NCBI GenBank assembly: GCA_963845735.1
Contig: CAWJTR010000008.1
Location: forward strand, 434,001 to 498,000
Length of the DNA: 64,000 bases
Source: AP-15 sp963845735
GTDB lineage: Bacteria; Pseudomonadota; Alphaproteobacteria; ATCC43930; CGMCC-115725
Reading direction: 5' to 3'
Position 1 is the first letter of the stretch. Every line of letters begins with the position of its first letter. The notes beneath the pieces were generated by a model. That model worked only from the letters and a program-made list of their open reading frames with translations. It had not been told where the DNA came from and made no database searches. Below are positions 38,338 to 48,418 of the stretch, piece after piece. The translations under genes were made by a program, and so were the position numbers.

Positions 38338-38974
38338 GAAAGTGCCCGCCGCGCCGCAAGCCCGCCTCGTCAATCGAATGGCCGATGCCGGGGCAGGTCA
38401 AGCGTCTCGACCGGGACGCCGGCGCTTGTCAGCGCGGTTTCCGCTGCCGCCAGCGACGCATAGGGAACGAGCGGGTCTTCCGTGCCGTGGACCAGCAAGA
38501 TCCGGCGGGCGCGAGCGCAATTCATTCGTCAGCAGCTCGGGGGCGAGCAGCCGGCCGGAAAAGCCGACGATGCCGGCTGCCGGTTGGGTCCGCCGCAACC
38601 CGACGAACAGCGACATCATCGTGCCCTGCGAGAACCCGACCAGCGCCAGATCGCCGTCGCCGAGCCCCCGCGCGGCGAGCGCTTCATCGATGAAGGCGTC
38701 GAGGATCGGAGCCGGCGGCGCGCACGCCGGCCAGAACCGCCGCCGGACTGCGATCCTGCGAGCTGAACCACTGATAGCCATAAGGCGCCATGTCGCACGG
38801 GAACGGTGCGTTCGGCGACAGGAACTCGGCCTCGGGCAGCAGCGGAGCCCAGTTCGGGGCGAGCCCGATCAGATCGTTGCCGTCGGCCCCGAGCCCGTGC
38901 AGCAGGATCACGAGGCGGCTGGGCTTGCCGCCGGAGGCGGGCGGGCGCGACGGTCCGGACAGTTTGGGCATCAT
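38306..38974 (-). CDS. Phospholipase/carboxylesterase family protein (frameshifted)
   Basis: About 222 residues of the YpfH/Est2-like alpha/beta hydrolase family: RLVILLHGLGADGNDLIGLA, FPCDMAPYGYQWFS, the nucleophile in LALVGFSQGTMMSLFVGLRR, Asp in HGTEDPLVPY and His in PGIGHSIDEAG. It cleaves carboxylic or thio-esters. At least two compensating frame changes are required (near 38720 and 38400, possibly another near 38525). Its last 32 bases overlap the tlpA end on the opposite strand. ATG 38971 is an alternative start. Confidence 0.85.
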
Positions 38975-39057
38975 TGCTGCGGTCTTTCGAAAAGCCGGCG
39001 CAAAGGCGCAGACATAGCGGAAAGACTGCCCTGCTGTCACCCGCGGCGGCGCCGCCG

Positions 39058-39920
39058 ATGACCGCTGCGCCCGTAGTGACGCGATTTGCCCCGAGCCCGA
39101 CCGGGTACCTGCATCTCGGCCACGTCCGCTCCGCGCTCGAAGGGTGGCGTGCCGCTCGGACCGCCGGCGGGCGATTCCTGCTGCGGCTCGAGGATATCGA
39201 CCGCGGGCGCTGCCGCGACGAATTCGCAGCGGCGATCCTCGACGACCTCGCCTGGCTAGGGCTCGCCTGGGACGGGCCAGTGCGCCGCCAGTCCGAGCAT
39301 TTCGACGATTATCGCCGAGCCTCAACCGGCTGGCCGCGCTCGGCGTGATATACCCGTGCTTCTGCACGCGGCGTGCGATCCAGGCCGAGATCGCGCGGGC
39401 CGGCGGCGCGCCGCAGGGCGAGGCGGGGCCGCTCTATCCCGGCACGTGCCGCCGGCTGAGCTCCACGGAGCGCGCCGAAAAGCAAGACTCGGGGCTCGAT
39501 TACGCGCTGCGGCTCGATCTCGCCCGTGCGCTAGCCTTGACCGGTCCGCTCGAGTGGGTTGAGGAAGGCGGCGGCGAGCCGCGCCGGGTTCCAGCCGATC
39601 CGGCGGCGCTCGGCGACGTCGTGCTGGCGCGCAAAGAGGCGCCGGCGAGCTACCACCTCGCGGTCACCGTCGACGACGCGATCCAAGGGGTGACGTTGGT
39701 CACCCGCGGCGAAGACCTCGCGCCGGCGACGCATATCCATCGCCTGCTGCAGGCGCTGTTGGGCCTGCCGACGCCGCGCTATCGCCATCACGAGCTGCTG
39801 ACCGATGGAACCGGCCGCCGCCTCGCCAAGCGCGATCGGGCGGCGACGATCCGGGCGATGCGCGCGGCAGGCATGACCCCGGCGGAAATTCTCGACCGTG
39901 CCCTCGCTCCCGAAATCTAA
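39058..39920 (+). CDS. gluQRS: Glutamyl-Q tRNA(Asp) synthetase (frameshifted)
   Basis: About 287 residues resembling the catalytic half of GluRS. RFAPSPTGYLHLGHVRSALE has the HIGH-type motif (HLGH), CFCTRR...YPGTC is the C-x-C...Y-x3-C zinc site of GluQRS, and RRLAKRDRAATI is the KMSKS equivalent. The anticodon domain is absent, so the product is not a normal GluRS. It attaches Glu to queuosine in tRNA-Asp. One C is missing from a run at about 39320 (GAGCCTCAAC for GAGCCCTCAAC). Confidence 0.93.
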
Positions 39921-40264
39921 ACCTCTGCCCCGTCGGCGCTGCGCCAGGCGCCGGCGGACCACCATAATGGGCGGCCGAGGGTTTGGTCGAAAAATGCGTC
40001 GCCCTCGTAGCGGCCGGCGGGCGGACGGTCGCCGGTCGGGCCGGCGGGCGGCAAATGGCGAAAGCCGAGATCGAGCAATTGCCGCAACCAGGCGGTTTCG
40101 ACGATGCGATCGACCGGCTCGAAGACGCCACCGTCTCCCGGCATCTCGAGCGCGTGCGGGATCTCGACGACGCCGCTCGGCGGAACCGCGAGCTGGTCTC
40201 CGCCGGCCAATTCGATCGTGGTCGGGGCCATTCCCTCCGGGGCAATCAGGCGATGGAAGATCAT
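39917..40264 (-). CDS. Hypothetical protein with phage-tail-like C-terminal motif
   Basis: 115 residues, MIFHRLIAPEGMAPTTIELA.... The C-terminus GDAFFDQTLGRPLWWSAGAW resembles the 'YFDTTLGKPIWWNGTAWVD' motif common at the ends of phage structural and tail-fibre proteins. The N-terminal half is unrecognised. It overlaps the end of gluQRS by 4 bases on the other strand. It may be a domesticated phage or gene-transfer-agent piece; this is inference from one motif. Confidence 0.5.
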   Translation of the reverse strand: MIFHRLIAPEGMAPTTIELAGGDQLAVPPSGVVEIPHALEMPGDGGVFEPVDRIVETAWLRQLLDLGFRHLPPAGPTGDRPPAGRYEGDAFFDQTLGRPLWWSAGAWRSADGAEV

Positions 40265-40416
40265 GCGTTGGTTTCCTCAAAAGAAGCGTCGGGGTCTGAC
40301 AGCAGCGCGGACGGGCCAGCCGTGACCGGAAAGCGAAAATAGATGGCTAAAAGAGGACCGGCACTCGCGAAGTTCCAAGCTCGGAAGTTGGCAAGCTCGG
40401 CTGATCGGGGGAGCGG

Positions 40417-41205
40417 CTAGAGCGACATCTTCAACGCCTTCCGGAGCTTTCGCACGGTCTCGGCGCTCTTGAAGCCGTAAGGCGGATCGGATGGGGACAG
40501 CGCGAGCTCGCGCAGCGCCAACGCCAGCACCCTCTCGTTTCCGGTGCCGGCAGTGAAGGCGCCACGCTGCCACAGGGCGATCAGCGCCTCACGGAGCATT
40601 GCCCGCTGCGGGCGCTCGCGCCCACGACCGGCCACAGCGGCGGACGAACCGATCGTTACCTCGAGGCCGGCGATCTCGGAACCGTCCGGCAGGACCACGG
40701 AATTCCTCCCGAAATCGAATTGCATCCGGCCGAACCAGGCTGCCGATATCTCGATTCTCGCGCCGTCGCGAAACCCGGTGGCACGGCATCGGCCGGAACT
40801 GCCGGCCGCCTCGAACGCGCCGACCAGCTGGTGTTCGATCGCATCGATCTCTGCGAGCACGGATGGCGGGCCGCGATGCCGCGCAAGAAACGCATCGAAT
40901 TTCTCGCTTTCGGCGCTACCAAACGGCGAAGGCGCCCCGGCGAATGGCGCCGGCGCGCCCCGCTGCGAGATCCGCTTGCGGCCTGCATCTTCTGCGTAAG
41001 CCGGCACAGCCTGATCGGCCTGATTGGATTTCTGTTCCTGCTGTGCCTGCCACTCCATTGAACCGGGGGCATAGACGGGCGCGACCGCAGGACGGCCTTC
41101 GAGTTCGGCCGCGAGACGGCAGTATCGTCGCCACAACTCGGGCTCGGCGCTGTTGATCAGCGCCTCGATCAGGGTCGAAGCTCGAATGGCGAGGGGATCC
41201 GGCAA
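40417..41205 (-). CDS. Hypothetical protein, helical N- and C-termini
   Basis: 262 residues from a TTG start. It has an N-terminal helix pair (ASTLIEALINSAEPELWRRY), a low-complexity linker (GAPAPFAGAPSPFGSAES), a beta-rich middle (ISAAWFGRMQFDFGRNSVVL) and a helical end (GFKSAETVRKLRKALKM) that looks like the recognition part of a helix-turn-helix. I do not know the family. It is on the same strand as the phage-motif gene, 152 bases apart, so both could derive from one element. Confidence 0.5.
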   Translation of the reverse strand: MPDPLAIRASTLIEALINSAEPELWRRYCRLAAELEGRPAVAPVYAPGSMEWQAQQEQKSNQADQAVPAYAEDAGRKRISQRGAPAPFAGAPSPFGSAESEKFDAFLARHRGPPSVLAEIDAIEHQLVGAFEAAGSSGRCRATGFRDGARIEISAAWFGRMQFDFGRNSVVLPDGSEIAGLEVTIGSSAAVAGRGRERPQRAMLREALIALWQRGAFTAGTGNERVLALALRELALSPSDPPYGFKSAETVRKLRKALKMSL

Positions 41206-41541
41206 CGAATTTTCGCCGTTGGCCGCCTTCGGACGGCGGTGTCAAGGTCCGACGGGGCCGGACCGCCCTGCCAACACTGTGGAACGATTTTCGCTCCTCG
41301 ACAAGGAGTGTCGCCGAGCCATCGAATTCTCGCCTGCCAGCCACGCAATTGCGCTGCGATGCAGCTTTTTGGGTATCGGTCGGCACCGCCTGTTATCGCG
41401 TCACAGTTTTGAAATAGGGTCGCGGCCCCAGCGGACCAGCACGACCTTACCGCCGTCGGGTGAGATCATTGAGGGCCGTTACTTGGAAGTAAGCGGTGAA
41501 CGGAAAGCCACAGCAGGGGTTTTTGGTCGGAACGCGCACCT
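41206..41541. other. Intergenic region upstream of the hypothetical gene
   Basis: 336 bases with no supported gene on either strand and no notable repeat. Presumably it carries the promoter for the minus-strand gene ending at 40417. Confidence 0.4.
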
Positions 41542-41922
41542 TTATGGCACCGAAGCAAGCGCGCGCCGCTCCCGTCTATGACGCTGCAGTTCGTGTTCGT
41601 GCTCCTCCGAGAGGGTCTCAAAGCCCTCTAGACAAACGGGCGGTCGATCAGGGAATCGGGCTATCAGGACAAGATCTCCCCCAATGGCTCTGAGATAGTG
41701 GCGGAGAGTCGAGATAAACACATCACTGCGCCGTTCAATCTTAGAGACGGCGTGTTGCCCGACGTGAAGCTTTTTCGCTACCGCCGTCTGTGTCTTCCCG
41801 ATGGCCTCGCGAAGTTCGCGGAGCGACATTTCCTCGGCAATGAGCTCCGTCGCCCGCGCCTCGATCTTGGCACGCTCTCCTTCAGGAAGAGAAGCGACGA
41901 TCTCATCTAGTGTCCGCGGCAT
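41542..41922 (-). CDS. higA: XRE-family antitoxin HigA
   Basis: 126 residues. A helical N-terminus (TLDEIVASLPEGERAKIEAR) is followed by an XRE helix-turn-helix (SLRELREAIGKTQTAVAKKL, then HVGQHAVSKIERRSDVFIST), and LRHYLRAIGGDLVLIARFPD is the usual HigA-type continuation. It neutralises the downstream-acting HigB and represses the operon. GGAGG is 7 bases before the ATG. It follows the toxin gene by 13 bases, the toxin-first order typical of higBA. Confidence 0.92.
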   Translation of the reverse strand: MPRTLDEIVASLPEGERAKIEARATELIAEEMSLRELREAIGKTQTAVAKKLHVGQHAVSKIERRSDVFISTLRHYLRAIGGDLVLIARFPDRPPVCLEGFETLSEEHEHELQRHRRERRALASVP

Positions 41923-41935
41923 AGCAGCCTCCGTA

Positions 41936-42301
41936 TCACTTACCCTTGCGTTCCTTTACCCATTCGAGATGCGCGTCATACCGTCTGTCAGCCTTGGTGA
42001 TCAGTTGCCGATAGAATCTTCTTGCCCCGGCCGCCTTTGTCACCAGCTACCAAAAGGATCGCTCTCTGCCGCGGGTCGAAGGCGAAGGCGACACGCCATA
42101 CCCGCCAGCGGCATCGAAGCGCAACTCCTTCATATTTTTGTGCTTCGAGCCATTCAGTGTATCAACCCTTGGGCGGCCAAGTGTCGGACCAAACCTCTCG
42201 ATCATCTTAGCCTGCGCCGTAAGCTCGACCCTCACGTCGACAACCAGCTCCAAATACTCGGGTTCGAACTCCTCTGCGTACTCGACTGTCCATGTGGACA
42301 T
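41936..42301 (-). CDS. higB: RelE/HigB-like toxin, Gp49 family (frameshifted)
   Basis: About 121 residues: STWTVEYAEEFEPEYLELVV, ERFGPTLGRPRVDTLNGSKH, NMKELRFDAAGG then VWRVAFAFDPRQRAILLVAG and FYRQLITKADRRYDAHLEWV. This is the phage Gp49-like DUF891 branch of RelE-fold mRNA interferases. Two compensating errors break the frame: one base missing near 42105 (before VWRV) and one surplus near 42025 (before FYRQ). It is first in the operon, just downstream of paired palindromes. Confidence 0.88.
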
Positions 42302-42676
42302 TAACGTGTTCTCTACCCCATATGCCTTCAACGGCATATCCGCTATGAGCGCATATCTGATATGCGGGAACGGTTGGTCGTTATCGCTTAGGGCTGATCG
42401 TAGGCCGCTCCCCATGCAAAACCGGCGAAACTTACACGATTTTTGGAGCTAGCGGCTGCGCCAAAGTTGCACGATTGCCGAATATGGTCTCTTTGCACGG
42501 AGTAGGTCGCTCTGGGAAGGGCCACGGGCCGTGGCCAAAGACGATCTGACAAGCGGCAACCCTCTAAGTACCTGCCGCGCTCACGAATTGCGAAGGCGGC
42601 GGCTCGGTTTTGCGTATCATAACCAGATGGTCGACGATCGCCCGCGGGCAGCGATGTTGCGAGACCGGGGGCCTCG
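42302..42676. other. Divergent intergenic region higB / DHA2 permease
   Basis: 375 bases without a gene. The higB-proximal part carries the palindromes described separately. The remainder should hold the promoter of the efflux locus, but I see no operator-like repeat near the permease start. Confidence 0.5.
42320..42366 (-). promoter_or_regulatory. Paired palindromes, candidate higBA operators
   Basis: Two inverted repeats built from one half-site: ATATGCC-ttcaac-GGCATAT (42320-42339) and CGCATATC-t-GATATGCG (42350-42366). They lie 19-65 bases upstream of higB, where the promoter should be. HigA-type antitoxins repress their own operons by binding such palindromes; assignment to this HigA is inference. 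Confidence 0.65.
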
Positions 42677-44204
42677 GTGAGAGGCGAGGCGCGCAGCCCG
42701 CTCGGCCATCGCGGTGCGATCACGGTCTCGATCATGCTGGCGACGATCATGCAAGGCGTCGACAACACGATCGCCAATGTGGCGCTGCCCCATATCCAAG
42801 GCAGCCTGTCGGCGGCCCAGGACCAGATCGCCTGGGTGCTGACTTCGTACATTGTCGCCGCGGCGATCACCATGCCGCTGACCGGCTGGCTCGCCGGCCG
42901 CTTTGGCATAAAATACGTGTTCTTGATCTCGGTCGCAGGCTTCACCGTGGCCTCGGCCTTGTGCGGCAGCGCCACCAGCCTGGCCGAGCTGGTGATCTTT
43001 CGCCTGCTGCAAGGCATCTTCGGCGCCGGCCTGGTGCCACTGTCGCAATCGGTGCTGCTGCAGATCAACCCGCCTGAACGGCACGGCCAGGCGATCGCGG
43101 TCTGGGGCATCGGCGTGATGCTGGGGCCGATCTTTGGCCCGATGCTGGGCGGCTGGTTGACCGAGGACTACAACTGGCGATGGATATTCTACATCAACGT
43201 GCCGGTCGGGTTGATCGCCTCGATCGGTATTCTGGTGTTCATCCGCGAAGCGCGGCATGCGCATCGCGAGGCGTTCGATTTCTTCGGATTCGCCACGTTG
43301 AGCATCGCGATCGGCGCACTGCAGCTGATGCTCGACCGGGGTGAACTTAAGGATTGGTTCGGCTCGACCGAGATCTGGGCCGAGGCGGCGATCGCCGCGG
43401 TCGCGGGATATCTCTTCATCGTCCATACGGCGACCGCGGGTGAGCGGTCGTTCCTGAACCGCAGTCTCTTAAAGAACATGAACTTCGCGGCCGGCACGAT
43501 CCTGATGTTTTTTGTCGGCGGCATCCTCAGCGGCACTCTGGCTTTGGTCCCGACGATGCTGCAATCCTTGATGGACTATCCGGTATTCCTGACCGGGCTG
43601 GTGACCGCGCCGCGCGGCGTCGGCACGATGGCGGCGATGTTCTTCGTCGGGCGGCTGATGAACCGCCTCGACCACCGGCTGATCATCCTGGCGGGGCTGC
43701 TGATGACCGTAATCTCGTTGTGGCAGATGACTGGCTTTTCGCTGCAGATGGGGATGGCGCCGGTCATTACGTCAGGGGTGCTGCAGGGGTTCGGATTGGG
43801 CTGCACCTTCGTCCCGCTGAACACCTTGGCGCTTTCCAACCTGCCGCGTCACATTATGACCCAGGGCACGGCGTTGCGCAGCCTGATGCGCAATCTCGGC
43901 GGCAGCATCGGCATCTCGATCTTCGAGACCTTGCTGATCCAGAACACCCAGATCGTCCATTCCCGGCTCGTCGAGCATTTGCGCCCGGACAACCCGCTCG
44001 CCCGAGCCCCGTTTCTGGCGGCGCCGTTCAGCCTCAGCAACCCGTCTGGTCTTGCGGCGCTCAACGCCGAAGTCACCCGCCAGGCCTCGATGGTCGCCTA
44101 TATCGACGTCTTCACCTCGATGATGATCATCGTGGCTGCCATGATCCCGTTGTTGCTGGTGGTGCGGCCGCCACGGCAGACCCGTACGGCGCCGGTCGCC
44201 GTAG
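42677..44204 (+). CDS. DHA2-family (EmrB/QacA-like) MFS transporter, first copy
   Basis: About 509 residues with 14 predicted transmembrane helices. GVDNTIANVALPHIQGSLSA is the DHA2 helix-1 motif D, GWLAGRFGIKYVFLIS motif A and LLQGIFGAGLVPLSQSVLLQ motif B/C. It is a proton-coupled drug or metabolite exporter of the inner membrane. The frame stays open to 44647 and runs into marR, but paralogue length and a TAG at 44202 (one surplus base just before) suggest the true end is at 44204. It is strongly similar to the permease at 46088. Confidence 0.87.
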
Positions 44205-44360
44205 GTGCCCGCGAGCCTGCGCGCCGGCTGACCTCGGCAGCGGCAAGCTATCGAATTCGCTTCTACCAGCCGCGCGATCTGAACAGGTGGCGGCGCTCGA
44301 ATTTTCCGTATCATAGCTTATTATCACCTTCGGGTAGTTCTTTGTCGGTCTGGCATCGCT

Positions 44361-44900
44361 ATGAAACTCGAACGCAGCTTCGGTTATCTCGTGCACGATG
44401 TGGCCCGCCTGTTCGCGCGACGCTTCAACCAGCGGGCGCTGCTGTTTCTTGGGCTCACCCGGTCGCAGTGCCGCGTGCTGGGCTATCTCGCCCGCCACGA
44501 AGGGATCAATCAGGCCGGTCTTGCCGATCTGCTCGAGATCAAGCCGATGACCCTGGTGCGTCAGCTCGATCGCATGGAGGAGGATGGCTGGATCGAGCGC
44601 CGACCCGATCCGGGCGACCGCCGGGCCCGCCGGTTGTTCTTGACTGAAAAGGCGCGCCCGATCCTCGCCCGCATCCTCGACCTGTCGAGTGCAGTCCGCA
44701 GCGAGGCGTTCGCTGACCTGACCGACGTAGAGGGCCGGCAGCTAGTTGACCTGCTGCGCCGAGTTCACGGCAATCTTTGCGATCGCATTCCGCCGCCGTT
44801 GGTGACCCCGCTGCCCAAGGCCGTGGAACCGAGCGATCGTGCCGCGCGACATCGAGTACCGGTCGCGGCCGATTTATCGCCGGTCGGGGGCCACCAGTGA
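44361..44900 (+). CDS. MarR-family transcriptional regulator
   Basis: 179 residues with a winged helix-turn-helix: LTRSQCRVLGYLARHEGINQ, AGLADLLEIKPMTLVRQLDR, then MEEDGWIERRPDPGDRRARR with the wing (DPxDRRARR) that defines the family. A longer C-terminal tail (VPVAADLSPVGGHQ) is unusual. It is placed between two efflux permeases and overlaps emrA by 4 bases, so it probably represses this locus and is released by the exported compound. Confidence 0.93.
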   Translation: MKLERSFGYLVHDVARLFARRFNQRALLFLGLTRSQCRVLGYLARHEGINQAGLADLLEIKPMTLVRQLDRMEEDGWIERRPDPGDRRARRLFLTEKARPILARILDLSSAVRSEAFADLTDVEGRQLVDLLRRVHGNLCDRIPPPLVTPLPKAVEPSDRAARHRVPVAADLSPVGGHQ

Positions 44901-46091
44901 CGACCTCCGCCGACAACGAAGCATCCTCGTCGATCGGCGCCCTTCGCGCCGCCGTCGAGGGCCGGCCGGCGATCCTCGGAAGACGACGCTCCTGGCGCCA
45001 GCGGCTGCGGCTGCCGCTGATGCTGCTCGGGCCGATCGTCGTGCTGGTCGGCGCGGGATGGTGGTATCTGACGACCGGGCGTTACGTCTCGACCGACGAC
45101 GCCTATGTCGACGCGGCGAGGGTCTCGATCAGCAACGAGGTTTCTGGCCGCGTCGCCGAAATCGATGTTCGCGACAACGAGCTGGTGAAGGCCGGCCAGG
45201 TGCTGTTCACCCTCGATCAGCGGCCGTTCCGCATCGCCGTCGAGGAGGCCAAGGCGCAGCTGGCGTCGATCAAGCTCCAAATCGAGGCGATGAAGGCGAC
45301 CTATCAGCAGAAAAAGGCCGACGCCGCCGCCACCGAGGCCACCCTTGTCTATCAGCAGCGCGAGTTGGAGCGGCAGCAGCGTCTGCTCGCCTCGGGCACC
45401 GCTTCGCAGGCGCAATACGACCAGATCGAACCACGCCTACAAGATCGCCCGCGAACAGCTCGCCTCAAAGGAGCAGGACGTCGCCAGCACCCTCGCCAGC
45501 CTCGGCGGCGATCCCGACATCCCGGTCGCCCAGCATCCGATGGTGCAGCACGCCCAGGCGGCGCTCGATCGCGCCGAGCTGAACCTTTCCTACACCGTGG
45601 TGCGCGCCCCCGAAGCCGGCATCGTCACCAAGGTCGACCAGCTCCAGGCCGGCAACTGGGTACAAGGAGTGGACACCGGCGCGGCTCCGACCGCGCTCTT
45701 TTCCCTGGTGTCGACCAAGCGCGTCTGGGTGACCGCCAATTTCAAGGAGACCGAACTCACCCATATGCGGCCCGGACAGGCGGCGACGGTCGAGGTCGAT
45801 ACCTATCCCGATCTTGTCCTTCCCGGCCACGGGTGCAAAGCTTGAGCCCGGGGACGGGGCTCGACCTTCTCATTGCTGCCGGCGGAAAATGCGACCGGAA
45901 ACTGGGTCAAAGTGGTCCAGCGCCTGCCGGTGCGCCTCAGTTTCGATAAGCTCGACCCGGACCATCCGCTCGCCGCCGGGCTCAGCGTTACCGTCGAGGT
46001 CGATACCGAGTTCCACCGGCCGTGGCTCGACCGCATTGACCGGATGTTCGCATGGCTCGTCGGCCGGCCGACGCAAACAGCGGAGCGGTGA
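44897..46091 (+). CDS. emrA: HlyD/EmrA-family membrane fusion protein (frameshifted)
   Basis: About 398 residues. One transmembrane anchor (LPLMLLGPIVVLVGAGWWYL), lipoyl/beta-barrel parts (STDDAYVDAARVSISNEVSG; YTVVRAPEAGIVTKVDQLQA; GQAATVEVDTYPD), and an alpha-hairpin (QQKKADAAATEATLVYQQRE). It bridges an inner-membrane DHA2 permease to an outer-membrane channel. The GTG start overlaps the marR stop. Frame changes lie near 45433, 45831 and 45860. Its stop overlaps the next permease start (GTGA), so MarR-EmrA-EmrB are coupled. Confidence 0.9.
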
Positions 46092-47627
46092 GCGACGTTA
46101 CCCCGGCCCCGGTGCCGAACCGGGGCTGGATCACGGTCTCGATCATGCTGGCGACCTTCATGCAGGGGGTCGACACCACGATCGCCAACGTGGCGCTGCC
46201 GCACATGCAGGGCAGCTTCTCGGTGGCGCAGGACCAGATCGCCTGGGTGGTGACCTCCTACATCGTCGCCGCGGCGATCATGACGCCGCTGACCGGCTGG
46301 CTCGCCGGCCGGTTCGGAATCAAATACGTCTTTTTTATCTCGGTCGTCGGCTTCACCTTGGCCTCGGCGTTGTGCGGCATGGCCACCAGCCTCACCCAGC
46401 TGGTAATTTTTCGCCTGCTCCAGGGCGTCTGCGGCGCGGCGTTGGTCCCGCTGTCCCAAGCGGTATTGCTGCAGATCAACCCGCCTCATCGCCAAGCGAG
46501 GGCAATGGCGGTCTGGGGCCTAGGGGTCATTCTCGGCCCGATCATCGGCCCGGCGCTCGGCGGCTGGCTAACCGACGACTACAGTTGGCGCTGGGTGTTC
46601 TTCATCAATCTGCCGGTCGGGCTTCTCGCCGGCGCCGGCATCCTGATCTTCATCCACGAAACGCGCCGGGCCCAGCGCGAGGCGTTCGACTTCTTCGGCT
46701 TTGCGACGTTGAGCGTGGCGATCGGCGCCTTGCAGATGCTGCTCGACCGCGGCCAGCTGAAGGACTGGTTCGGCTCGAGCGAGATCTGGATCGAGGCGAC
46801 GATCGCCGGGCTCTGCCTCTATCTCTTCATCGTCCATACGGCGACCGCTACCGACCGGTCGTTTCTGAACCGCGATCTGCTCAAGGATGCCAACTGCATC
46901 GCCGGCACCCTGCTGATGTTTCTGATCGGCATCCCGCTTTACGGGACCATGACGTTATTGCCGACGATGCTGCAGGATCTGATGAACTACCCGGTGTTTA
47001 CCACCGGGCTGGTGACGGTGCCGCGCGGCGTCGGCACGATGATCGCCATGCTGGTGGTCGCCCGCCTGGTCGGCCGGGTCGATACCAGGTTGCTGATCTT
47101 CGTGGGGCTCGTGTTGACCGCGGTGTCGATGTGGCAGATGACCGGGTTTTCGCTGCAAATGGGAATGGGCCCGGTCATTTCGACCGGGATGATGCAGGGT
47201 TTCGGCCTCGGCTTCGTATTTACCCCGTTGAGCATCGTAACTTTTTCGACCTTGCCGCGGAACCTGCTGACCCAGGGCACAGCGATTTTCAGCTTGATGC
47301 GCAATATCGGCGGCAGCGTCGGCATCGCCATCGTCGAGGCGCTGCTCGATCAGAACACCCAGATCGTGCATTCGCGCCTCGTCGAGAGTTTGCGGCCCGA
47401 CAACCCGCTCGCCCGTGCGCCGCAATTGGGGCCGCCCTATAGCTTGGTGACGCCATCGGGTGTCGCCGCGCTGAACGCCGAGGCGACGCGGCAAGCGGCA
47501 ATGGTGGCCTATATCGACGATTTCATGCTGATGATGCTTCTCGTCATCGCCGCCGTGCCGCTGTTGTTGCTGCTGCGCCGGCCGCGAGTCGATTCCCGGC
47601 GGAGCAGCCGTCGCCGCCGTCGATTAG
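46088..47627 (+). CDS. emrB: DHA2-family (EmrB-like) MFS transporter, second copy
   Basis: About 512 residues, 14 transmembrane helices: GVDTTIANVALPHMQGSFSV, GWLAGRFGIKYVFFIS, RLLQGVCGAALVPLSQAV. It is the direct EmrA partner by the GTGA overlap. It aligns without large gaps to the permease at 42677, a clear duplication with later divergence. The open frame runs on to 48766, but a surplus base near the C-terminus hides a TAG at 47625 (end AAVAAVD) just where the convergent GYD gene stops, so I end it there. Confidence 0.9.
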
Positions 47628-47917
47628 CCGAGCGACGAGATGATCTCACGATAGGCCGCCTCGGGAAACGCTTTCAGCGTTTTGGTTCGCACCGTCCCCA
47701 GCATCCCGAGCAGCAAGGTAAACCTTGCCGCCACGGCATCGTCCGGCGCCTCATAAATCGCGATCAGATCGTAATCGCCCATCGTCATGTAGAGGCCCTT
47801 GAACTCGCCGCCCATATCGGTCAGTGCTTTTCTCGCGGTATCGACCCGGCGCGGCGAGTCCTTGGCCTTTTGCGCTCCCTGATCCGTCCAGTTGGCGAGC
47901 ATGATGTAAGTGGGCAC
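47624..47917 (-). CDS. GYD-domain protein
   Basis: 97 residues: MPTYIMLANWTDQGAQKAKD, RKALTDMGGEFKGLYMTMGD, YDLIAIYEAPDDAVAARFTL. The YxxxxGxYDxV-type ferredoxin-like fold with the GDYD stretch is the GYD family, of unknown function. It is a single gene, convergent with emrB; the ends overlap by a few bases. Confidence 0.88.
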   Translation of the reverse strand: MPTYIMLANWTDQGAQKAKDSPRRVDTARKALTDMGGEFKGLYMTMGDYDLIAIYEAPDDAVAARFTLLLGMLGTVRTKTLKAFPEAAYREIISSLG

Positions 47918-47995
47918 CGCGTTCCTCCCTTCCTTGTGGTTGAGCGCCCGCCGGCGTTAGCGGCGGATTCTACTACACTGCCCTACGTTTTGTTG

Positions 47996-48349
47996 TCAGG
48001 CCGGCACCCTCTCGTCCGCCGCGATACGGTCGAGCTTGGCGGCGATGATGAAATCATTCTCGTGCAGCCCCTTGATCTTTTTGGTGTGCAGCGAGACCGT
48101 CGCGAAGCCCCAGCCGAAGCGGATCTCGGGGTGATGGCTTTCGGCCTCTGCGAGAGCAGCCGCGCGCTCGACAAAGCCGAAGGCCTCGCGGAAATTCTTG
48201 AAGCGATAGGTCCGCTCGATCCGCTTTGCTTCGTCGAGCAGACTCCAATCTGGAGCTTGGACGTGGAAGCTCTCGGCCTCCTCGCGGGTGAGCGGCGGGA
48301 TGCCGCCACGGCAAGGCGTGCAACTTTTCTCGACGAGTGCTATGGCCAT
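47996..48349 (-). CDS. Pterin-4a-carbinolamine dehydratase
   Basis: 117 residues. The signature ESHHPEIRFGWGFATVSLHT followed by KKIKGLHENDF provides the active-site His pair, Trp and late His. It recycles oxidised tetrahydropterin after aromatic amino acid hydroxylation and may also act as DCoH-type protein. No phenylalanine hydroxylase is in the window. It is divergent from the protease-like gene, which starts 70 bases away. Confidence 0.93.
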   Translation of the reverse strand: MAIALVEKSCTPCRGGIPPLTREEAESFHVQAPDWSLLDEAKRIERTYRFKNFREAFGFVERAAALAEAESHHPEIRFGWGFATVSLHTKKIKGLHENDFIIAAKLDRIAADERVPA

Positions 48350-48418
48350 CTGTCACCTCCATCGAAATGCCAGCAGCATAGCACGAAGCGCGGGACGGAG
48401 GTGCGGAGGTCCGGTTCG

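Noticed and set aside
42434..42676. MarR operator before the first permease
   Set aside because: I found no convincing inverted repeat close to the permease start.
45814..47442. A 542-codon plus-strand frame over emrB
   Set aside because: It is the wrong frame of the permease gene (Arg/Pro/Gly-rich), while the real frame has clear DHA2 motifs.
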